Source: UBA1672 sp050633505 (lineage in GTDB: Bacteria; Pseudomonadota; Alphaproteobacteria; Micavibrionales; Micavibrionaceae). Taken from it: 11,420 bases of DNA. The notes under the pieces are model-generated. The model saw only the letters and a list, made by a program, of their open reading frames with translations, was not told the DNA's origin and ran no database searches. Positions 10,101 to 11,420 of the stretch are shown piece by piece. Positions within the stretch are counted from its first letter, which is position 1, and every line of letters begins with the position of its first letter. Where the stretch lies: assembly GCA_050633505.1 (NCBI GenBank), contig JBOEGQ010000008.1, positions 1 to 11,420 on the forward strand, given 5' to 3'. Both the position numbers and the translations under genes were made by a program.

Positions 10101-11401
10101 TATCTATTGCGAGTGGTTCTGCGAATGGTTCTTTGACGGTTAACGGTGACAATACGATCACCTATACCCCAAATGTAGGGTATTATGGCATCGATAACTT
10201 TACATACATGGTTGATGATGGGCAGGGAGGCCAAGATACAGCCACAGTAACGGTTACGATCAACTCAATAGATGACACCCTCATTGGCACATCGGTTGTT
10301 GAGATTTTTGATGGTGGCATTGGTATAGATACGGTTGATTACAGTGCGTCTGTATTGGCGGTGGATATTGATTTGAGCGCCGGTACAGCCAGTGGCGGTG
10401 ATGCGGCTGGTGATACGTTAATTTCGATTGAGAATATCATCGGTTCTGATGCTTCGGGCGCTACGCAGCGCGATAATCTGGTCGGTAATGATGTTGTCAA
10501 CCATCTTCAAGGTTTGGGCGGCAATGATTATCTTGAGGGGCTTGGTGGCGCGGATATTATTGACGGCGGTTCCGGCTGGGATATTGCGCGTTATACGAAT
10601 TCGGATGCGGGTGTAGAGGTTAATCTACTGACCGGCGTACACACTGGCGGTCATGCAGAAGGTGACACGTTAATTGATATAGAGGCCGTTGTGGGCTCAT
10701 TATTTGGGGATACATTGATTGGCGGCGCATCCAATGACTATCTAAGTGGGCATGGCGGTAACGACGATATAGAAGGCGGCGCAGGCGCGGATACGATTAA
10801 TGGCGGTTCCGGCTGGGATATNNNNNNNNNNNNNNNNNNNNNNNNNNNNNNNNNNNNNNNNNNNNNNNNNNATATTGCGCGTTATACGAATTCAGATGCA
10901 GGTGTAGAGGTTAATCTACTGACTGGCGTGAATAGTGGCGGTCACGCAGAAGGTGATACGTTAATTGATATAGAGGCCGTTGTCGGTTCATCTTACGATG
11001 ATGTGCTAATAGGTGGTGCATCAAATGACTATCTCTCTGGTGGCGCTGGCAATGATATTCTCTATGGCGGCAGTGGTAATGATGTCCTTTATGGTGGGGA
11101 TGGCGCTGATAGCTTTATCTTTGAATCTGTTTCTGCGTTTGGTGGAAGTAATGAGATTAGAGATTTTAATCTGGCAGAGAGTGACGCCCTCGATGTTGCA
11201 GATCTTCTGGTTGGTTATGACCCGTTATCTGATGCGATCTCAGACTTTATCCAGATTACGGATAATGGATCAGACAGTATTGTATCTGTTGATGCCAATG
11301 GCGGCGCGGATAACTTTGTCCAGATTGCAACATTGCAAAATGTTACCGGTCTTACAGATGAAGACTCACTGCTCTCATCCGGCAACCTGATCGCGGCTTA
11401 A
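1133..11401 (+). CDS. Giant RTX calcium-binding protein, type I secreted, with degenerate M10 domain
   Basis: The frame is 3,422 codons as written, of which 18 span the N gap. Translation probably starts at ATG 1133, with AGGA at 1121-1124 eight bases upstream. There is no Sec signal, as expected for type I export. Domains by residue: about 36-300, M10/serralysin-like but lacking zinc ligands; 368-440, a first RTX block; 609-790, FrpC self-processing-like with EF-hand-like loops; 798-1010, helical FrpC-like; 1038-1776, RTX blocks alternating with haemolysin-associated beta modules; 1778-3045, three RTX/FxDY/cadherin-like supermodules; 3066-3325, tandem repeats; about 3322-3422, type I secretion domain. 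No cysteine was found. The many GGxGxDxLx motifs bind calcium in known RTX proteins, so folding outside the cell on meeting calcium is expected. The likely role is a surface adhesin or matrix protein. Toxin activity is not supported, because no lytic domain is visible. The exporter genes are not in the window. Confidence 0.93.
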   Translation: MINYSDFKKLLFPGNYIGAQDGLDETYGIPNDQTVHQEDGKYIITYSFFRSYSDITFSSYYAANSAEAQNFIDGDEYKQSIEDIFQNRIFAASVDNPQYVWFQEVANIKFSKTEIGTNDLNGNGAIDQPDEYTTGHIAIGQLSESYSHFNDGAVTAAVLPYDTDLFPDNTGLKHGDIFFNTEHDLWNGAIDYKDQSFKVVLEETLHSLGVDSRTEDAVGTIYNNQKYSVAAYQDSHAPGMFNFFSGTIVAPHTLQIMDIAALQEIYGRNYGSFAWNTDYTLSVMNPDGDDSAFLYTIWDGGGVDQINVSNSTVSAEIDLRQGRFSSIGKTAYGETFFTDKDATSNDPDPGNVAIAFHTVIENAVGSSKNDVLIGNDWINHLQGGKGNDYLYGDGASYDGDAGYSEIDADDPNDPNRNRPTDDNDILDGGEGRDTVSYMADTGSLGIDVVMNGTNGTVTRGSETDTLISIEVVEGTSGEDSFRGGDAKVLFVGGAGGDSYYLSEDSPIYLLEKQEDSGTDVLIVNGATTGETHGITGARGTLVMGDDDGEGFSGVFFIPNEIEAVNSGSVVSLRKNYTDTYGPVDAKQTVDGAYQLFLNSQEDNHYNNSPLVLDLDGDGITLAPIYGDGSVYFDLDNDGLAEATGWIAGNDGLLVIDKDGNGTIDNRDELFGNEYDIAGLTPRQTSNYTNGFKTLSDYDTNNDARISETDTQFSDLMVWTDVNSDGISQAGELHSLSSLGITEIGTGYTLVDEEVEGNPIYQKGSFVINGNTQEISDVWFTYDNVNSQYRGDTSVDLDVALLPDIRGYGQLLDWHITMSQNEDFKGLVSDYMSQSFAPEDIGSAEQVSALEQILYEWAGVRGEDYSHRLAFGEHETTGNDVVFTEKYFDRLYDGGGSVYNSGVIAISQALNNIMDDISAQVFFQSQDSDYLFTQKPIYNSVTHDFSGGFTFDSAAFTTEIQTFASDDITRLKYASNVLTMFKDALGFDGLSVTEINELETIVENHLSHWGVTLEHVSNVSIFAGNHDVYEEVSQADNLFIGRENEKDTINGYGGDDVILGLGGDDSLSAGDGNDRLDGGAGDDVLSGGDGDDTYVFSSGNDVVSDTGGFDTLVLGDGIVFADLSIQKTDQGSYFGTTNNLVISDADGNSIQFGRQFDYSSPLLDALQFSDGTTVLLSEIEIDSHGTEGNDSLSGIETGDLSTNDVMFGYGGNDTLSGLSGDDILHGGNGNDQLIGGAGNDTAYGEEGNDTVRGGQGSDTLYGNEGDDFIYGQEGDDTLFGGDGDDTLYGDDTYSSYAGDDTYYAGSGDDTIHDRYGDDVYYYTAGLDTINDGDGNDTIILADGVLSGDIQIFNAGSNDLLITINSTVSQGAIYLYNQRLAGEGIEALTLFDGTSVALVGANAINEIYGTFSSDANLSGDLSGVQDDHIYGLSGDDRLFGLSGNDTYYYTAGLDEIWDTDGVSDTIVLPEGVNVDDVIITRIDSNDIKINLIGDTKGTIIVHDYYSAADTVEYVRFHDNTQISLVETAHSGIYGTVKDDVLSGDLQGVSHDILHGLSGDDQLDGGDGDDSYIWSVGDGDDTITDTNGTDTLVLHEVSASDLTFISGAGNALIIRVNDETITINNQLRSDSQQNSAYDYHQIERLLLDDGSEIDLTNIVTFTGTSEGETIDGTHLGDDILEGLAGDDHMRGYEGDDTYVWSVGDGNDAITEAGGIDQLILHGVSENDLRFEYNKSPSNLKIYIGDEVITINSQYSAETYQIETVLLDDGTEINLLENMTFTGTNSNDYVYGITGSDNTLNGLEGDDRLYGSDTGNDIINGGGGSDILYGYGGNDTFTGGAGDDIVWAADGIDQAIFSGAFEDYTIVVSEYQGDSYGRLTVTDNVGNDGTDTLYSVEQLLFVNGIYENGVSPIAQDDAFSGYQGINITGNVLEDNGSGVDVGPAGETLTVLAGTFITGNGVVTLSATGDFTYSPNTDQVTSDSFSYIISAENGKQDTGVISWTLNPVPQDTINGTSGNDTLIGDKNSVSNDTINGNAGNDTVYGISGHDLIFGGAGNDGLNGGAGNDLIDGGDGGDTLSGSTGNDTLIGGVDFDRASGGEGDDTYIFRVGDSSSQASGSSYTEEYIDEDAGEGIDTIKFEGVDASDVRIWTNSSGDYQIQYSSTDFIDLDSSVSDRSIASTFEFIEFDDGTVWDLRDALYVIDTDDDRPYSGRGHISGAATNDYMDGRGGNDEIHGQGGDDHILGGDGDDRLYGEGRNSDGTAGYGIAGNDILEGGAGSDVLYGNLGNDTLIGGADDDWMNGGGGFDQAIFTGNYEDYTVSQIFNSIFGYFQGGYRVTSLSGDEGVDSVYDVEELVFANGRYVHGTFILNGEHEDNTGPIAQNDTFSGVENTTLVGNLFSDNGFGVDFDPDGDAFSALALTTRSDNDAEVVIQANGDFEYIANTNFNGTDSFTYIIYDQKGGQSTATVSITISEVNNPPLAYDDRFIGSQNTDLFGNVINGLGNTNIIGNYLSDQNNVYDRDPDGDALSVTAGIYATSNGSVTLFESGDFTYTPNVGFTGSDSFVYTLNDDAGNSSNANVNIDVYQDVQIDDIAGEDFFSGDQNGISNDTILGRGGNDFVLAGYGNDRLFGHDGNDTLYGSYDNDYIEGGGGNDNLYGSSGNDVYFYGLGDGHDTLSESYLSDEDYDAGAKNGGYDIIQFGAGISYWDIQQTTTGFQNGDLELNVKNQGSITIENQNNGGALVKVEQLLFEDGSKMSLVNYTGHFLHVQDHGGAGSYTFGTSYDDVFVMNNTVGINISSGAGNDEVRYNSIFSDYNVVLNANNMEVVSDTHTDILWNVESIVFADGIFENGAFVSINSVPVAKDDDFTVNQNTPVIGNLLVDNGNGVDSDLDGDVLSVVAGTIVTANGSVIISTNGDFTYTPNLDYWGADSFVYTVMDSLGQSDVATARIVVEQVIVNTDPVAADDVVVVNEDESVIVDVLANDGDLDGDTLTVSIASGSANGSLTVNGDNTITYTPNVGYYGIDNFTYMVDDGQGGQDTATVTVTINSIDDTLIGTSVVEIFDGGIGIDTVDYSASVLAVDIDLSAGTASGGDAAGDTLISIENIIGSDASGATQRDNLVGNDVVNHLQGLGGNDYLEGLGGADIIDGGSGWDIARYTNSDAGVEVNLLTGVHTGGHAEGDTLIDIEAVVGSLFGDTLIGGASNDYLSGHGGNDDIEGGAGADTINGGSGWDXXXXXXXXXXXXXXXXXXIARYTNSDAGVEVNLLTGVNSGGHAEGDTLIDIEAVVGSSYDDVLIGGASNDYLSGGAGNDILYGGSGNDVLYGGDGADSFIFESVSAFGGSNEIRDFNLAESDALDVADLLVGYDPLSDAISDFIQITDNGSDSIVSVDANGGADNFVQIATLQNVTGLTDEDSLLSSGNLIAA
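1238..2032 (+). other. M10/serralysin-like domain with destroyed zinc site (pseudopeptidase)
   Basis: Residues about 36-300 follow the serralysin layout: a YIITYSFF strand near 42, WFQEVANIKF near 101, GHIAIGQLS near 135, HGDIFFNTEHDLW at 174-186, then the helix carrying the zinc motif. That motif reads EETLHSLGVDS at residues 202-212, where active enzymes have HExxHxxGxxH. The catalytic Glu203 and the middle His206 remain, but the first and third histidines are Glu202 and Ser212. The Met-turn (usually SxMSY) reads YSVAAY at 227-232 and lacks methionine. The downstream helix IMDIAALQEIYG and the IWDGGGVDQINVS strand are well conserved. Loss of two ligands plus the Met-turn predicts no metalloprotease activity and a retained scaffold or binding role. 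Confidence 0.82.
2234..2842 (+). other. First RTX block with attached DTVSY beta module
   Basis: Residues about 368-570. It opens with NDVLIGNDWINHLQGGKGND and a second nonapeptide block ending DNDILDGGEGRDTVSY. Between them is an Asp/Asn/Pro/Arg-rich insertion at 398-423 holding two Asp-Pro bonds (410-411 and 413-414). The DTVSY segment and the later SETDTLISIEVVEG belong to the same module family as the C-terminal tandem repeats, where the strands read VEVNLLTG and GDTLIDIEAVVGS. In serralysins an RTX beta-roll also directly follows the protease domain, so this block probably completes the ancestral M10-RTX unit before the FrpC-like part was added. Confidence 0.7.
2957..4162 (+). other. FrpC self-processing-module-like domain and following helical region
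   Basis: Residues 609-1010. The segment begins PLVLDLDGDGIT and continues through TGWIAGNDGLLVIDKDGNG, DELFGNE, DLMVWTDVNSDGISQAGEL and LSSLGI, the order I recall for the self-processing module of Neisseria FrpC. EF-hand-like loops lie at 656-667, 698-709 and 720-731, with shorter DxDxDG loops at 613-618 and 633-638. The part from LPDIRGYGQL (802-810) to about 1010 is helix-rich and resembles the stretch after the module in FrpC-type proteins. FrpC cuts itself at an Asp-Pro bond at the module's first residue, in a calcium-dependent way. Here that pair is Ser608-Pro609, so the same cut is not expected. Confidence 0.75.
4244..6460 (+). repeat. RTX nonapeptide blocks alternating with five haemolysin-associated beta modules
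   Basis: Residues 1038-1776. Blocks of GGxGxDxLx repeats, the longest at about 1205-1320, each end in an aromatic strand (DDTYVF, DVYYY, DTYYY, DSYIW, DTYVW). A module of about 80-90 residues follows each one, with the pattern DTLVL, xDL, a strand such as NLVI or DLLI, ITINxQ, then xIExLxLxDGTxIxL. Five copies begin near 1093, 1316, 1443, 1566 and 1693. These look like the haemolysin-type calcium-binding-associated domain (HCBP_related, Pfam PF06594, from memory). The copies are diverged, so they are old duplications rather than fresh copies. Confidence 0.8.
6464..7141 (+). repeat. Supermodule 1: RTX block, FEDY module, cadherin-like domain 1
   Basis: Residues 1778-2003. An RTX block (1778-1845) is followed by QAIFSGAFEDYTI...TLYSVEQLLFVNGIYENG (about 1850-1905) and then a cadherin/VCBS-like domain (1907-2003) with TGNVLEDNGSGVD, GDFTYSPN and DSFSYII. 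This first cadherin-like domain has lost the acidic DxDxDGD loop of its siblings; it reads VDVGPAGET at 1935-1943, which would weaken calcium binding at that joint. Confidence 0.72.
7145..8878 (+). repeat. Supermodule 2: two RTX blocks, beta module, FEDY module, cadherin-like domains 2 and 3
   Basis: Residues 2005-2582. Two RTX blocks (about 2008-2103 and 2205-2300) flank the sixth haemolysin-associated beta module, which ends IEFDDGTVWDLRDA near 2181-2194. QAIFTGNYEDYTV...DVEELVFANGRY follows, then two cadherin-like domains (about 2374-2471 and 2473-2582). Domain 3 carries an extra segment around 2491-2508 in which a GN-V/I motif appears twice (FGNVINGLGNTNIIGN), probably a small internal duplication. 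Both domains keep DPDGD acidic loops. Confidence 0.72.
8879..10267 (+). repeat. Supermodule 3: RTX block, beta module, FEDY-like module, cadherin-like domains 4 and 5
   Basis: Residues 2583-3045. An RTX block (about 2583-2663) is followed by the seventh beta module (to about 2757, ending VEQLLFEDGSKMSLV), a weak RTX remnant (2775-2803) and a shortened FxDY module (VRYNSIFSDYNVV...WNVESIVFADGIFENG). Cadherin-like domains 4 (2855-2951) and 5 (2955-3045) come next. Domain 5 has the canonical form PVAADDVVVVNEDE, DVLANDGDLDGD, ITYTPNVGYYGIDNFTY and GQDTATVTVTI, and reads as the least degenerate of the five. Confidence 0.72.
10328..11110 (+). repeat. Tandem 79-residue (237-base) RTX-linked repeat, broken by the assembly gap
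   Basis: Copy 0 (10328-10582, residues 3066-3150) is diverged. Copy 1 (10583-10819) and copy 2 (from 10874) begin with almost identical DNA; their first 37 or so codons differ mainly at silent positions, and both encode IARYTNSDAGVEVNLLTGV then GGHAEGDTLIDIEAVVGS. Copy 2 diverges after about 40 codons and runs into the final RTX block. The near-identity of copies 1 and 2 marks a recent duplication, unlike the older repeats elsewhere in the protein. The true copy number is unknown because the gap falls exactly at a copy boundary. Confidence 0.82.
10822..10871. other. Assembly gap of 50 N at a repeat boundary
   Basis: The left flank ends ggttccggctgggatat and the right flank starts atattgcgcgttatac. 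Both are identical to the single unbroken stretch at the copy 0/copy 1 junction (10565-10602). The flanks share ATAT, so removing the gap and merging that overlap deletes 54 bases, exactly 18 codons, and restores GWDIARY in frame. The 50 N are therefore likely a scaffolding placeholder, and the real content is either nothing or a whole number of 237-base units. Confidence 0.9.
11096..11398 (+). other. Type I secretion C-terminal domain
   Basis: Residues about 3322-3422 follow the last nonapeptides (GGSGNDVLYGGDGADSFIF). The pattern IRDFNLAESDALDVADLLVGY, then SDFIQITDNGSDSIVSVD, then VQIATLQNVTGL and a short end NLIAA, matches the C-terminal secretion-target domain of large RTX adhesins (the VCA0849-like type). 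Such proteins are read from the C-terminus by an ABC exporter with a membrane-fusion protein and a TolC-like channel. The gene ends here with TAA; only 19 bases follow, and no terminator is visible in them. Confidence 0.87.
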
Positions 11402-11420
11402 TTTAGAAAGTGGATGTACG

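Noticed and set aside
9890..10234. Antisense reading frames opposite the cadherin-like region
   Set aside because: They arise from the biased Gly/Asp/Val/Thr codons of the sense gene, lack credible start signals and have low-complexity products.
11013..11390. Second + strand frame of 125 codons near the end of the giant gene
   Set aside because: It is an out-of-frame reading of the RTX repeats and secretion domain; the Met-rich product comes from GATGAT/AATGAT codons read one base off.
11402..11420. Transcription terminator after the giant gene
   Set aside because: Only 19 bases remain and no stem-loop or T-tract can be seen.

Overview
The window looks like one contig or scaffold end from a short-read assembly of a Gram-negative bacterium. 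Bases 1-19 are the Tn5 tagmentation adapter and 10822-10871 is a run of 50 N. Every protein-coding gene is on the + strand. The main product is a giant RTX protein ending in a type I secretion domain, which requires a two-membrane cell. The moderate GC content and the serralysin-like plus FrpC-like domain mix would suit a marine or environmental proteobacterium, possibly alphaproteobacterial, but nothing here fixes the taxon.

Layout. Positions 20-55 hold a 36-base leader that recurs exactly at 846-881. The first copy leads into a 218-residue Sec-exported protein of unknown function (63-719), followed after 11 bases by a possible 34-codon ORF (731-835). The second copy leads into an 83-residue single-pass membrane protein (889-1140). 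Its last 8 bases overlap the start of the giant gene (1133-11401), so these two are probably translationally coupled.

The giant protein is about 3,404 known residues, plus whatever the N gap hides, and has no cysteine. From the N-terminus it carries: an M10/serralysin-like domain whose zinc site is destroyed; a short RTX block; a domain resembling the FrpC self-processing module (EF-hand-like loops) in which the cleavable Asp-Pro is Ser-Pro; a helical FrpC-like region; and a long calcium-binding array. The array has many GGxGxDxLx blocks, seven haemolysin-associated beta modules, three 'FxGxFxDY' modules and five cadherin/VCBS-like domains. A tandem 79-residue repeat (interrupted by the N gap) and a type I secretion C-terminal domain close the protein.

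Working model (inference): the giant protein is exported by an ABC/MFP/OMP type I system encoded elsewhere, folds on meeting calcium outside the cell and acts as a long surface adhesin or matrix protein rather than a protease. The small membrane protein made just before it could assist its export, anchoring or control. The shared leader suggests the upstream exported protein is expressed with it. No secretion ABC transporter, acyltransferase, RNA gene, CRISPR array or transposase gene is visible.
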